The notes: generated by a model not told the origin, from the sequence alone. A stretch of DNA of 56,429 nucleotides from Lactobacillus sp. (GCF_014803895.1 NZ_JAAVAU010000005.1:1-56429); one strand, 5' to 3'. Shown: positions 8,628-17,622, numbered from the stretch's first letter. Made by a program: numbers and translations.

Positions 8628-8762
8628 TTACTTGTTTTCGTCTTCTTTAGCTTTGTTCAAGAAAGCAACAACTTCTGCAGCGTGATCTACACGTTCCTTA
8701 GAATTAGACTTGTTCTTAGGTCTGCGGTGTGGGTTGATGCCAGTGTGAATGTTACGTGACAT
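8628..8762 (-). CDS. Small basic protein, 44 residues
   Basis: A short gene with clear signals: AGGAAG eight bases before the ATG, an uninterrupted 44-codon frame, and a terminator 12 bases after the stop. The protein starts MSRNIHTGINPHRRPKNKSN, a basic, Arg/Lys-rich front, and ends in a helical acidic tail (AAEVVAFLNKAKEDENK). There is no signal peptide or membrane segment. I do not recognise a function; small nucleic-acid-binding or ribosome-associated roles are possible. Confidence 0.75.
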   Translation of the reverse strand: MSRNIHTGINPHRRPKNKSNSKERVDHAAEVVAFLNKAKEDENK

Positions 8763-8850
8763 GTCTTTATCTTCCTCTCAAATATAAATTTTCGAAAATC
8801 TTTTATTATCATATCACGAAAAAGCACGTAAATTCAAGATTTTCTTTAAC

Positions 8851-9261
8851 TTAGCAAATTTTACCGCCAAGTTTTTCCATTTCTTCCTTGGTAAGCTTAT
8901 TGCCCTTAAATTCTTCAATACTTACAGCACCATCCACAATACCCTCATTGTCAGAAAGTGCTAAAGTAGCATTACGCGCGTTCAATACTAAGCCTGCATC
9001 AAGAAATGCTAATTCCTTGTCGGAGGTATACATATCGAATCCTGCATTATTTTTAACTGGAATAGAAAATTCTGGATCCTTATGATCTAAAGCAACCAAC
9101 TGAAAGTTAGCTCCTATTGTACAAGTTCCACCTAATTTAGAATAACCATTTGAGCCATCGTTCAATGCTAGTAAAACAACTTGACCAGGCTTAATCTTTT
9201 TAGTCATAATAGTTTTAGCATCATCTTTAATTTTCATTTCAACGTTTTTAGGATCTAACAT
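8851..9261 (-). CDS. HesB/IscA-like iron-sulfur cluster biosynthesis family protein (divergent)
   Basis: 136 residues, with a core resembling the Fe-S_biosyn (HesB-like) proteins of lactic-acid bacteria: VVLLALNDGSNGYSKLGG, then FQLVALDHKD, and a C-terminal LGGKIC. The three conserved Cys of true A-type carriers are not all present (one in GGTCTIG, one at the very end), so iron-sulfur binding is uncertain. It stands alone. The ATG is preceded by GGAGG. Confidence 0.6.
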   Translation of the reverse strand: MLDPKNVEMKIKDDAKTIMTKKIKPGQVVLLALNDGSNGYSKLGGTCTIGANFQLVALDHKDPEFSIPVKNNAGFDMYTSDKELAFLDAGLVLNARNATLALSDNEGIVDGAVSIEEFKGNKLTKEEMEKLGGKIC

Positions 9262-9447
9262 AATGTTTCCTCCTTAATATAAGAGTTGTTTTATTACTTA
9301 CTTTAATATAGCATTATAATTAAGAAAACACTAGTTATTAGCTCAAGAAGCAACTTTAATCTGCGACTTCATGCAAAAAAACGTTGCGAACTATGTAAAA
9401 AGAGTTCAAAATAGATATGTTGATTTAATTTTAAGAGGGGACCTTCA

Positions 9448-10554
9448 ATGACCGTCTTCAAAAACATCGCTAAAGACCGTATTTTACAAATTACGGTTGT
9501 TATAACGATTATTAGTCTTTTTTTTGCCAGACCGAGAATAGCAGATATTAATTTTCACACGCTATTCTCTGTCTTGGCAATGTTGACAATTATTCAAATA
9601 TTTGCCTATCTCCATGTGCTAGATGTTATTGCTTATAAGTTAACTACACATGCGAAGAATACGCGAAGACTGACAACTATTTTTACACTTTTATCAGTAG
9701 TTGCCGGAATGTTTTTAACTAATGATATCACCGTTTTAACTTTGATACCATTATATTTAACAATCGCTAAAAGGCATAAATTACCAGAAATTTTACCTGT
9801 TACCTTGATAGGTATGGGAGCTAATGTAGGAGCAGCTTTTACTCCGTGGGGAAATCCACATAACATTTTTGTAGTTAATCAATATAACGTTTCACCAATA
9901 AAATTTTTTGGATGGTCGTTACCGTTATTACTAGCTAGTCTACTAATTTTGTTACTTTTTCTCGCATTTGTAAAACCAGTCCCAATCCCTGAAGTACCAT
10001 TACAGGATATTAGAATTAGTACACGACCAACTATTTTAACAGTTGCTGTTTTTGTCTTTTTCTTTTTTGGTGTATTTAATGTCGTTCCAGCCTATGTGCC
10101 TGCTATTGTAGCGATTATTCTCGCTTTGATTATTAATCCTGCAATAATGCTTCACGTCGACTACGCATTATTACTTACCTTTACTTGCTTCTTCATTTTT
10201 ATTAGTGATATCCAACAAATCCCATTAGTTGTAGCACTTATCTCTAAGACAATGTTCTCAGAACATTCGGTATTCTTGACTTCAATTATTTCTAGTCAAT
10301 TTATATCTAATGTTCCTTCAACAATTTTAATTGGGAAGTTTACTAAATACGCTGAAGCACTTTTCCTTGGTTCTAACATTGGTGGCTTCGGGTCAATTGT
10401 GGGATCAATGGCTAATATGTTAGTATTCAAGAGTTTTGTAGAACATGGTAGTGTTTCTAAGTCAAAATTCTTTTGGGTATTTACCGTATTAGAATATATT
10501 GGTCTGCTAATTTTAATTGGATTAGGCTGGCTAATTTTAGACTTTATACTTTAG
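9448..10554 (+). CDS. Anion permease of the ArsB/NhaD (ion transporter) superfamily, YbiR-like
   Basis: 368 residues, about ten membrane segments. Features of the superfamily are NDITVLTLIPLYLTIAK in the first half, GANVGAAFTPWGNPHN in the re-entrant loop region, and a matching repeat in the second half (SNVPSTILIGKF, NIGGFGSIVGSMANML). The two-repeat architecture fits an anion/Na+ transporter; the substrate cannot be read from sequence. A GAGGGGA site lies upstream of the ATG and a terminator directly follows, so it is monocistronic. Confidence 0.8.
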   Translation: MTVFKNIAKDRILQITVVITIISLFFARPRIADINFHTLFSVLAMLTIIQIFAYLHVLDVIAYKLTTHAKNTRRLTTIFTLLSVVAGMFLTNDITVLTLIPLYLTIAKRHKLPEILPVTLIGMGANVGAAFTPWGNPHNIFVVNQYNVSPIKFFGWSLPLLLASLLILLLFLAFVKPVPIPEVPLQDIRISTRPTILTVAVFVFFFFGVFNVVPAYVPAIVAIILALIINPAIMLHVDYALLLTFTCFFIFISDIQQIPLVVALISKTMFSEHSVFLTSIISSQFISNVPSTILIGKFTKYAEALFLGSNIGGFGSIVGSMANMLVFKSFVEHGSVSKSKFFWVFTVLEYIGLLILIGLGWLILDFIL

Positions 10555-10557
10555 TTT

Positions 10558-10584
10558 AAGACGCTTGAAAAAGCGTCTTTTTTG
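10558..10584 (+). terminator. Terminator of the anion permease gene
   Basis: A 9-bp stem AAGACGCTT/AAGCGTCTT (10558-10566 with 10571-10579), loop GAAA, then T-run. Confidence 0.9.
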
Positions 10585-10653
10585 CTACTCTAGTTATCTA
10601 AAATTTGTTAAAATAGATGCAACATAAAACTACTGATGAAAGGAGGCATTTAC

Positions 10654-11211
10654 ATGCCTTTACTATGGATTATTGTAATTATTTTAGTCTTAATAATTGC
10701 CATTTATATTGCTCTCTATAATGGTTTGCAAAAAGCACGTGTACATGCAGATGAAGCCTGGAGCCAAATTGATGTTCAATTAAAACGTCGTAATGATTTA
10801 ATTCCCAACTTAGTTGAAACAGTTAAGGGATACGCCAAACATGAAAGTGAAACTTTAGAAAAGGTTGTTTCTTTACGAAATAATTTAGTTAATATTCCAG
10901 ATTCTGATCATGTTAAAAAAATGGAAGTTTCCAATCAATTAACTGATTCTTTGAAAACTATCTTTGCCTTATCAGAAAATTATCCAGATTTAAAAGCAAA
11001 TCAAAACTTCTTAGCTCTTCAAGAAGAATTAACTAATACTGAAAATAAGATTGCTTACTCTCGTCAATTGTTCAACTCAACCGCTGCTATGTTCGATGAG
11101 AAACTTCTAACTTTCCCATCTAATCTTGTAGCTAAAATTCATGGTTTCAAAAAGATCGACTACCTTCAAACACCAACTGAAGAAAAGTCCGTTCCCAAAG
11201 TTAAGTTTTAA
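10654..11211 (+). CDS. lemA: LemA family protein
   Basis: 185 residues: one N-terminal membrane segment (about 3-22), then the conserved LemA helical core (ARVHADEAWSQIDVQLKRRN, DLIPNLVETVKGYAKHE, YPDLKANQNFLALQEEL). I take ATG 10654, seven bases after AAAGGAGG, rather than the in-frame ATG at 10636 that lies upstream of that site. It is paired with htpX five bases downstream, a common arrangement implying a joint envelope-quality or stress role. LemA itself has no known enzymatic activity. Confidence 0.93.
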   Translation: MPLLWIIVIILVLIIAIYIALYNGLQKARVHADEAWSQIDVQLKRRNDLIPNLVETVKGYAKHESETLEKVVSLRNNLVNIPDSDHVKKMEVSNQLTDSLKTIFALSENYPDLKANQNFLALQEELTNTENKIAYSRQLFNSTAAMFDEKLLTFPSNLVAKIHGFKKIDYLQTPTEEKSVPKVKF

Positions 11212-11216
11212 TTACT

Positions 11217-12107
11217 ATGCTTTATCAACAAATCGCACAAAATAAGCGTAAAACAGCATTTTTGATGATTACATTTGTTATCATCCTTGCTCTTGTTGGT
11301 GCTGGCATCGGCTACTTAATTGGTGGCAAACCTCTAATTGGAATTATTTGGGCAGTAATTGGAAGTGTAATTTATCTTTTTATTGTTTTACGTAATCCTG
11401 CCAATTTGGTAATGAATTTAAATCATGCCCAAGAAATTCATGAGCAAGATGATCCTGAGTTATGGCACATTATTGAAGATATGGCTATGGTCGCTCAGGT
11501 TCCAATGCCAAGAGTTTATATCATTAACGATGAAAGTCCAAATGCATTTGCGACGGGACGGGACCCTCAGCATAGCTCCGTCGCGGTGACCAGTGGTTTA
11601 CGAAAGAGGCTAGACCGAAGCGAATTAGAAGGTGTTCTAGGCCATGAATTATCACATATCAAGAACTACGATATTTTAGTTTCTACTATCGGTGTAGTTT
11701 TGGTAGGAGTAATTTCATTTCTTTCCGACCTAGGCTCAAATCTCATTTGGTGGGGTGGTTTAGGAAAAGATGACGATGATGACGATAATATTTTAACTAT
11801 GGTCCTAAAAATCGTGTCTATTCTATTTGTTTTAATTCTAGGGCCAATTGCCGCTGCTTTAGCACAAATGGCTCTATCGCGTAATAGAGAGTTTTTAGCA
11901 GATGCTAGTTCTGTTAAATTAACACGTAATCCTCAAGGATTAATCAGAGCTTTAGAGAAGATTTCTAATAGTCAACCGATGAAAAAAGCAGATCGCTCCA
12001 GTGCTGGAATGTACATTGAAGATCCTTTTAAAAAAAGAAGTTTCAATAGTTTATTTGATACCCATCCACCTACTGAAGAACGCATAAAACGTCTTAAAAA
12101 AATGTAA
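11217..12107 (+). CDS. htpX: HtpX, membrane zinc metalloprotease (M48)
   Basis: 296 residues. Two N-terminal membrane segments, the zinc motif HELSH (H143, E144, H147) and the third ligand E225 in SRNREFLADA match M48B HtpX, which degrades damaged membrane proteins. A run of aspartates (about 185-190) lies in the loop between the later membrane segments. The C-terminal FDTHPPTEERI is typical. Second gene of the lemA-htpX operon, ended by a strong terminator. Confidence 0.95.
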   Translation: MLYQQIAQNKRKTAFLMITFVIILALVGAGIGYLIGGKPLIGIIWAVIGSVIYLFIVLRNPANLVMNLNHAQEIHEQDDPELWHIIEDMAMVAQVPMPRVYIINDESPNAFATGRDPQHSSVAVTSGLRKRLDRSELEGVLGHELSHIKNYDILVSTIGVVLVGVISFLSDLGSNLIWWGGLGKDDDDDDNILTMVLKIVSILFVLILGPIAAALAQMALSRNREFLADASSVKLTRNPQGLIRALEKISNSQPMKKADRSSAGMYIEDPFKKRSFNSLFDTHPPTEERIKRLKKM

Positions 12108-12109
12108 TA

Positions 12110-12138
12110 AAAAAGCACTATCAACGATAGTGCTTTTT
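12110..12138. terminator. Terminator after lemA-htpX, shared with the convergent gene
   Basis: A 13-bp stem (12110-12122 with 12126-12138), 3-nt loop, with A- and T-runs on both sides. Confidence 0.9.
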
Positions 12139-12152
12139 TACTAGTTTAATTA

Positions 12153-12431
12153 TTATTTCGCAGTATTTGTAACGTGCTTCTTAGAGCTTTTCTTTGTATG
12201 CTTTTTACTACTCTTCTTTGCACGCTTTTTTGAAACTTTTGTTTGTTTAACACTCTTCTTAGTTTCAGATGTTTGAGAAGATTCAGGCTTTGTAGGCATA
12301 TCTTCAGCCTTACCTAATGCTGGGTAATACCAATCAGTACTGTCTGCATTAACAGTTGAAGTAAAAGTAGAAAACATTGCTCCAACAGATAAAAAACTTA
12401 CCAAGCTAATAACAGTTTTACGTAACTTCAT
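12153..12431 (-). CDS. Small secreted lysine-rich protein
   Basis: 92 residues from the ATG that follows GAGGGG by eight bases; longer upstream frames lack a site. A signal peptide (MKLRKTVISLVSFLSVGAMF, cleavage probably after VNA near 33) leads to a short Trp/Tyr segment and a very basic tail with repeated KKSSKKH units. The charge suggests binding to the anionic wall or teichoic acid, or an antimicrobial-like role; this is inference. No sorting motif. Single gene. Confidence 0.75.
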   Translation of the reverse strand: MKLRKTVISLVSFLSVGAMFSTFTSTVNADSTDWYYPALGKAEDMPTKPESSQTSETKKSVKQTKVSKKRAKKSSKKHTKKSSKKHVTNTAK

Positions 12432-12767
12432 GAAATTTACCCCTCTATGCATTAAATTAACAATCTCTTGAACTTTCGAGATTATATTATCAATTAAAAA
12501 AAACATTTGCAATACTTCAAATATGGACTACTTTTTTATAATCCAAACCGTTATTTTTATTGATATATCAAGGGTTTAGCAGGGTACTATTTAATATTTT
12601 TTACTTTAGAAAAATACTATTATACAGGTATCTAAAAAAAATTATTTTTTTTTAGAATTTATAGATGTTATTTTAATTAAAGGTAGTTTTAGTCCAAAAC
12701 ATTGACTAACTATAATTTTTTATTTATTTTTTGGTTTCATTAGGGGACATGATATAGTATAAGTAGA

Positions 12768-12850
12768 AATATATTTTGGGGTGCCATTGGCTGAGAATAT
12801 ACCCATTGAACCTGATCTGATTAACATCTGCGAAGGGAAAATGTAATATT
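12768..12850 (+). promoter_or_regulatory. TPP riboswitch (THI element)
   Basis: All landmarks of the thi box occur in order: GGGGTGCC (12778-12785), GGCTGAGA (12789-12796), ACCC, GAACCTGATCTG (12808-12819), TTAACATCTGCGAAGGGAA, and flanking AATAT/ATATT bases that close P1. A terminator follows at once. It controls ykoEDC. The upstream 12513-12767 is AT-rich with no gene; a TTGGTT/TATAGT pair near 12731-12758 may be the promoter. Confidence 0.95.
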
Positions 12851-12862
12851 TTTGACTATTTA

Positions 12863-12889
12863 CGGCTACTATTTTGGTAGTCTTTTTTT
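12863..12889 (+). terminator. Expression-platform terminator of the TPP riboswitch
   Basis: GGCTAC (12864-12869) pairs with GTAGTC (12877-12882) and is followed by seven T. It lies between the aptamer and the ykoE start. Confidence 0.75.
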
Positions 12890-12912
12890 GGCCCCTTAGA
12901 TTGGGGAATATT

Positions 12913-13476
12913 ATGAAAAAAATTCATCTTCGAGATATTATTTTAATTGCTTTAATTGCCATTATCTTTGCACTTATTTACGTTACTAGTGATAATATCT
13001 ATAATTTTCTAACATTAGTGCTCACGCCTATTGGTTATGGTCCTATGGCAAATGATATCACCATGGGGATTTGGTGTATGGCTGGACCAATAGCTGGATT
13101 TTTAGTACGTTTACCCGGAAGTGCGTTCTTAGGAGAATTTTTAGGAGCTGCTTTAGAAACCTTTATGATGGCTCAATGGGGGGTAGCCAATCTTATTTCT
13201 GGTTTAATACAAGGTATTGGAAATGAACTTGGTTTCACTTTAACTGGCTACAAAATCTATAATACTTTTACACTCTTTTTATCAGCCACAACAACTACCA
13301 TAGTGACTTATATCTATGATTTTTTTAAAAATGGTTATAATCAATATCCCCTCTATAAGATGGTTATTTACTTTGGTGTACGCTGGATTTCAATGATTAT
13401 CTTTTGTTGTATTTTAGTCAAATTAATTATCAATTTATTAGAAAAAGCTCATATAATCAAAAATGATCAAAATTAA
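12913..13476 (+). CDS. ykoE: YkoE, ECF transporter substrate-binding membrane component (thiamine/HMP)
   Basis: 187 residues, about five to six membrane segments. Family features: the MANDITMGIWCMAGPIAG region and the small-residue-rich GSAFLGEFLGAALE. As S-component it binds thiamine or its pyrimidine precursor for the ECF complex with YkoD and YkoC. I use ATG 12913 (GGGGA at 12903-12907), since an earlier ATG at 12874 lies inside the terminator. The TPP riboswitch fixes the pathway. The gene overlaps ykoD by 14 bases. Confidence 0.9.
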   Translation: MKKIHLRDIILIALIAIIFALIYVTSDNIYNFLTLVLTPIGYGPMANDITMGIWCMAGPIAGFLVRLPGSAFLGEFLGAALETFMMAQWGVANLISGLIQGIGNELGFTLTGYKIYNTFTLFLSATTTTIVTYIYDFFKNGYNQYPLYKMVIYFGVRWISMIIFCCILVKLIINLLEKAHIIKNDQN

Positions 13477-14842
13477 TCAACTTACCTTTAATTATCAAAA
13501 ACATAAAAATATTTTTGAAAAACTCTCCCTTCAAATTAAGTCGGAGAGTTTTTCTCTACTAGCCGGACCTACTGGCTGTGGCAAATCTACTTTATTGAAA
13601 ATCATCGCTGGTCTATATCCTCAATTTGGTGGTCATATTAGTCATGGAAAAATAGAAAACTCATTCAACCACTGGGGAATGGTATTCCAAGACCCTGATA
13701 AACAATTCACAATGAAAACACCTTATCAGGAATTTATTTTTTCTTTAGAAAATTTGCAACTAACATCACAGCAAGCACAAATACGTATTGCTTTGGCTAC
13801 TAAAGAGACGAATACTCAAGATTTACTTCACCGTGATTTTTTAACTTTGTCTGGAGGAGAAAAACAACGTATTGCTTTGGCCATTATTATCGCAATGGAC
13901 TCTGACCTAATTTTATTAGACGAGCCATTTGCAAACTGTGATCCACTTAACAGAAAATTTTTACTTAATTACTTAGCAAAGCTTAAAAAAGCTGGTAAAA
14001 CTATTATCATTACCGACCATAATTTAAACGGCTATGAAAAAATATGTGATCAAGTATTTTTATTTAAAACGGATAAAAAAATTATCTCCTTAAGTAGTGA
14101 CCAAAAACGAGCTTTCTTTCAACAACAAATTTTTCCAAAGCTTACCTTTACATTACCTCAAAATGAGAAAGCAATTTTAAACTTTAAAGATTTCTCTTTG
14201 AGTCAGGGCAATAAAATATTAATTACTAAACAAGACTTAAAAATCTTTGAGGGTCACTGCACTCTTTTAAGCGGAGTAAATGGGGCTGGAAAAACTTCTT
14301 TATTTAAAGCACTTACCAAATTAATTCCTTATAAAGGTAAAATATTTTTTAAGGGAACTGATATAACCACACTTAAACGGAAAAATTATCTTACTCATGT
14401 AGCACAAGCTTTTCAAAATCCTAATGATCAGTTTTTAATGATTACTGTTAAAGAAGAAATTGAACTCAGTCAAAAATTGAGTAAAAAATTTACTCCTGTT
14501 CAAATTCAAAAATTTTTAGCCGAATTAAAACTTGATAATCTAACAGATGAAAGTGTCTATTCTCTTTCGGGTGGTCAAAAGAAAAAATTACAAATATTAC
14601 TGATGATTTTAGCTAATCCTGATATTTTATTGCTTGACGAGCCATTTGCTGGTTTAGATACTCAAAGTATTACTAAAATCAGTGATTTATTAAGAACACA
14701 ATTTCTTACAAAAGATAAAACTTTAATTATAATTAGTCATCAAAGTGACCAATTAGACTTATTATGTGACTATCATCTTGTCCTTGAAAATCAACATCTT
14801 CAATATACTACCGGAGGGTTAAAGAATGAATCCCAGTCTTAA
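13463..14842 (+). CDS. ykoD: YkoD, duplicated ECF ATPase
   Basis: 459 residues containing two complete ABC ATPase domains in one chain. Domain 1 (about 1-215) has GPTGCGKST, LSGGEKQR, LILLDEPFANCD; domain 2 (about 235-455) has SGVNGAGKTS, LSGGQKKK, ILLLDEPFAGLD. Dedicated (group I) ECF ATPases of the YkoD type have this duplication. The gene overlaps both neighbours, so the three products are translated as a unit. Confidence 0.93.
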   Translation: MIKINQLTFNYQKHKNIFEKLSLQIKSESFSLLAGPTGCGKSTLLKIIAGLYPQFGGHISHGKIENSFNHWGMVFQDPDKQFTMKTPYQEFIFSLENLQLTSQQAQIRIALATKETNTQDLLHRDFLTLSGGEKQRIALAIIIAMDSDLILLDEPFANCDPLNRKFLLNYLAKLKKAGKTIIITDHNLNGYEKICDQVFLFKTDKKIISLSSDQKRAFFQQQIFPKLTFTLPQNEKAILNFKDFSLSQGNKILITKQDLKIFEGHCTLLSGVNGAGKTSLFKALTKLIPYKGKIFFKGTDITTLKRKNYLTHVAQAFQNPNDQFLMITVKEEIELSQKLSKKFTPVQIQKFLAELKLDNLTDESVYSLSGGQKKKLQILLMILANPDILLLDEPFAGLDTQSITKISDLLRTQFLTKDKTLIIISHQSDQLDLLCDYHLVLENQHLQYTTGGLKNESQS

Positions 14843-15476
14843 ATTATTTCTTGCCTTAATTATTTCCTTGGAAATATCTCTCAAGGCCAATCTTTTGGCA
14901 AACTTAATTGTGATTATCTTTTGTATAGCCTATTTATTATTTCACCATATTAAGTTTAAAACTTTTCTATTATTGCTCTTTGTACCACTGTTAGCAGCTT
15001 TTGCAATGTTTAGTAGTATTTATTGGTTTTCTCCTAATAAAAATACTACTTATGCTTGGGTACTTTTTACTCGAATTTACGTATTTACTTTTGCTGGAGG
15101 ATGTATTAGCCAAACCACAAATATTAATGAATTAATTCGTTCCTTAGAACAAAATTTTAAACTTCCTAGCAAATTTGCATATGGTCTTTTGGCAGCTTTC
15201 AATGTTATTCCTAGAATTAAAGAAGAAGTACACCGTATTCAAGTGGCAGGAGAAATGCGTGGCTTACACCTTTCATTTTGGTCACCTAGATTATATTTTA
15301 AAGCTATCCTTATGGCTCTTAATTGGGCAGATGGACTTACTCAAGGTATGATTTCACATGGTTTCCGTGAAAATAAGCCACGTAGTATTATTAAACCCAT
15401 TACTTTAACAAAAAAAGATTGGTTATCTTTTTTAACAATTTTGCTAATCTTTCAACCAATCTTATTTTTAAAATAA
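14826..15476 (+). CDS. ykoC: YkoC, ECF transporter transmembrane (T) component
   Basis: 216 residues, about five membrane segments, with the T-component coupling motifs AGEMRGLHLS (Ala-Arg-Gly type) and SHGFRENKPR near the C terminus, which contact the ATPase grooves. Last gene of the ykoEDC operon. It ends one base before the convergent rlmH stop; no separate terminator is visible, so the transcripts converge here. Confidence 0.92.
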   Translation: MNPSLKLFLALIISLEISLKANLLANLIVIIFCIAYLLFHHIKFKTFLLLLFVPLLAAFAMFSSIYWFSPNKNTTYAWVLFTRIYVFTFAGGCISQTTNINELIRSLEQNFKLPSKFAYGLLAAFNVIPRIKEEVHRIQVAGEMRGLHLSFWSPRLYFKAILMALNWADGLTQGMISHGFRENKPRSIIKPITLTKKDWLSFLTILLIFQPILFLK

Positions 15477-15956
15477 TTATTTATGATAAGGACTACCATT
15501 ATTAATCATAAATGCTCGATATATTTGTTCTGTTAAAACTAAGCGCATTAGTTGATGGGGCATAGTAAATTTACCAAAACTAATCAAATCATCAGCTCGT
15601 TTATTCACAGCATCACTAGTACCTAAACTCCCACCAATTACAAAGGTAATATCTGAATGTCCATAAGTTCCTAAATTTTGAATTTCTTTAGCAAATTCCT
15701 CGCTAGTTCTTTCTTTACCTTTAATTGCAGTTACGTAAACATATTCTTTGTCTTTAATTTTACTTAAAATTCTTTCTCCTTCAATCTCCTTTACCTTTTT
15801 CATTTCAGCTGGACTTAACTTTTCAGGAGCTTTTTCATCAGGAACTTGAATTATTTTCATCTTGGCATAGCGATCCATTCTCTTCATATATTCTGCAATA
15901 CCATCTTTAAAGTATTTTTCTTTTAATTTGCCTACACATACAATTTTTATATTCAT
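15477..15956 (-). CDS. rlmH: 23S rRNA (pseudouridine-1915-N3) methyltransferase RlmH
   Basis: 159 residues, exactly the family length. SPOUT fold with trefoil-knot motifs [13 protein letters not shown] and [18 protein letters not shown], and the invariant C-terminal NNGSPYHK. It methylates pseudouridine 1915 in helix 69 of 23S rRNA on the 70S ribosome. GAGGG precedes the ATG. It is separated from htrA by a 450-base repeat-rich region, described separately. Confidence 0.97.
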   Translation of the reverse strand: MNIKIVCVGKLKEKYFKDGIAEYMKRMDRYAKMKIIQVPDEKAPEKLSPAEMKKVKEIEGERILSKIKDKEYVYVTAIKGKERTSEEFAKEIQNLGTYGHSDITFVIGGSLGTSDAVNKRADDLISFGKFTMPHQLMRLVLTEQIYRAFMINNGSPYHK

Positions 15957-16046
15957 GATTCCCTCACTTAATTTTATTTATTTTCCATTTTAACTTGGTG
16001 AGCTGTGAAACGTCCAGACAATAAACCGAATTTTATACCCACAATA

Positions 16047-16157
16047 TTTAGTTACAAAATTTAGTTACATACTATAAATTGTGGTTTAACTTGTGATTTA
16101 TGTATTTTTTTATTAATTAATAAAAATCACAAAAATATCATTTGTGTTTTTGTGATT
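16047..16157. repeat. Repeat-rich intergenic region between rlmH and htrA
   Basis: No gene is seen in 15957-16407. It contains a direct repeat TTTAGTTACA (16047-16056 and 16060-16069), and three copies of TTGTGATT: 16091-16098, inverted at 16125-16132, and 16150-16157. The last two form an 11-bp inverted repeat (16125-16135 with 16147-16157). Possible protein-binding sites; the protein is unknown. Confidence 0.6.
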
Positions 16158-16276
16158 ACTAACCATAAATAGCCTTTATACAAATAATTTACAGACAGAT
16201 CTTTATATAATAAATAACATTATAGTCATATAAAGATAGATTTATCTTCATTTTTGTAAAAGGCTTTCTTTACTAG

Positions 16277-16304
16277 TTATACACAATCCACAGAGTTATC
16301 CACA
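16277..16304 (+). other. Two DnaA boxes
   Basis: TTATACACA (16277-16285) and consensus TTATCCACA (16296-16304), separated by ATCCACA-like sequence. Close spacing suggests cooperative DnaA binding upstream of rlmH. There is no AT-rich unwinding element with dnaA/dnaN nearby, so this is not claimed as oriC. Confidence 0.6.
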
Positions 16305-16372
16305 GAACTTTCTGCATTTGTATTCAATCAAAACACGAACTTTTATCTGTTTCACAAATTTAATATACAGAA

Positions 16373-16403
16373 AAAGGACTCATTTTATTTCAGTGAGTCC
16401 TTT
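16373..16403 (-). terminator. Terminator of the wal/htrA cluster
   Basis: A 10-bp stem AAAGGACTCA/TGAGTCCTTT (16373-16382 with 16394-16403). On the minus strand it ends in a T-run, just after the htrA stop. Confidence 0.85.
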
Positions 16404-16407
16404 ATTT

Positions 16408-17622
16408 TTATTTACTCAATGTTACACTCAAATTCTTAGTTTTACCATCACGAACTACTTGAACAGTTACATGATCTCCAATCTTATGAGCATATAAGAC
16501 GGTATGTAATGACGCAAGATCTTTAATAGTCTTACCATCCACCTTAGTGATGATATCTCCACTCTTCATGCCTGCTTTAGAAGCACTACTATTCTTAGTT
16601 ACAGAAGCAACGTAAACACCAGATTTTACACTAGATGGCACATTCAATTGCTTCTTACTATAGTCAGTTAATTCACTAACTGAAGCTACACGAACACCTA
16701 ATTGTGGTCGAGTAATTTTACCATTTTTCACTAACTCATTGATAATTGTTACAACTTCATCACTAGGAATAGCAAAACCCATTCCTTCAACACTAGTACC
16801 ATCACTAGATTGTGAAAGCTTCATAGAGTTGATACCAATAACTTGTCCTGATTCATTTACCAATGGACCACCAGAGTTACCTGGGTTAATAGCCGCATCA
16901 GTTTGAATAACAGTAGCCTGGTTAGTTACTTGTCCTGAGGAATTTGTTACATCAATCGTTCTACTCTTAGCAGAAATGATACCTTGAGTAACACTAGTAG
17001 CATATTGACTACCTAATGGTGAACCAACAGCAATTACTGATTGACCTGGTTCTACATTTTTAGAATTACCAAATTGTGCAGTTTGGGTTACATATTTACC
17101 ATCAATAGTTAAAACAGCTAAGTCAGTTTCCGAGTCACTACCAACTTTTGTAGCTGTGACTTTTTTACCATTGCTTAGAATAACTTGAATTTCATCACTA
17201 CCAGAAACAACGTGATTATTGGTTACAATATAGCCTTTACCATTAGATTTCATATAAATAACTCCAGAACCTTCACTATAAGTTTCTAGATTTGACTTAG
17301 AGTTACTTGATGAACTTGAAGAACTTTCATCAGAGTCACCAAAAATACCAAATAAATCACTTGATGAACTAGAGCTACTTTGTCTTTTTAAATTTACTAC
17401 AGAAACAACAGAATTCTTAACCGCATTGAAAGCAGCAGTCATTTGACCAGAGCTTTTACTAGTATTTTTAACTGTTGTCACAGTTGGTGCAGCAGTTTGA
17501 GCACTATTTTGGCTTACTTGACTCATCCCAGCATAAGCAATTCCACCACCTAAAAGTCCAGCAACAACACCAACAATTCCAGTCTTCAATAGAGTATTAT
17601 TTTTCTTTTTGTTTTCAGTCAT
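16408..17622 (-). CDS. htrA: HtrA/DegP-like membrane-anchored serine protease
   Basis: 404 residues. One N-terminal anchor (about 12-32), a trypsin-like domain with triad H137, D167, S250 (in NPGNSGGPL), and one PDZ domain (about 300-400). It degrades misfolded exported proteins at the outer membrane face. An unusual serine-rich low-complexity stretch (about 82-109) lies in the early part of the protease domain. It follows walJ in the wal gene order, with a gap of about 110 bases, so it may have its own promoter as well. Confidence 0.97.
   Translation of the reverse strand: MTENKKKNNTLLKTGIVGVVAGLLGGGIAYAGMSQVSQNSAQTAAPTVTTVKNTSKSSGQMTAAFNAVKNSVVSVVNLKRQSSSSSSSDLFGIFGDSDESSSSSSSNSKSNLETYSEGSGVIYMKSNGKGYIVTNNHVVSGSDEIQVILSNGKKVTATKVGSDSETDLAVLTIDGKYVTQTAQFGNSKNVEPGQSVIAVGSPLGSQYATSVTQGIISAKSRTIDVTNSSGQVTNQATVIQTDAAINPGNSGGPLVNESGQVIGINSMKLSQSSDGTSVEGMGFAIPSDEVVTIINELVKNGKITRPQLGVRVASVSELTDYSKKQLNVPSSVKSGVYVASVTKNSSASKAGMKSGDIITKVDGKTIKDLASLHTVLYAHKIGDHVTVQVVRDGKTKNLSVTLSK

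Noticed and set aside
12513..12767. Possible gene in the AT-rich stretch upstream of the TPP riboswitch
   Set aside because: No open frame with a ribosome site; only promoter-like hexamers.
16047..16304. oriC at the rlmH-htrA gap
   Set aside because: Only two clear DnaA boxes, and dnaA/dnaN are not adjacent.
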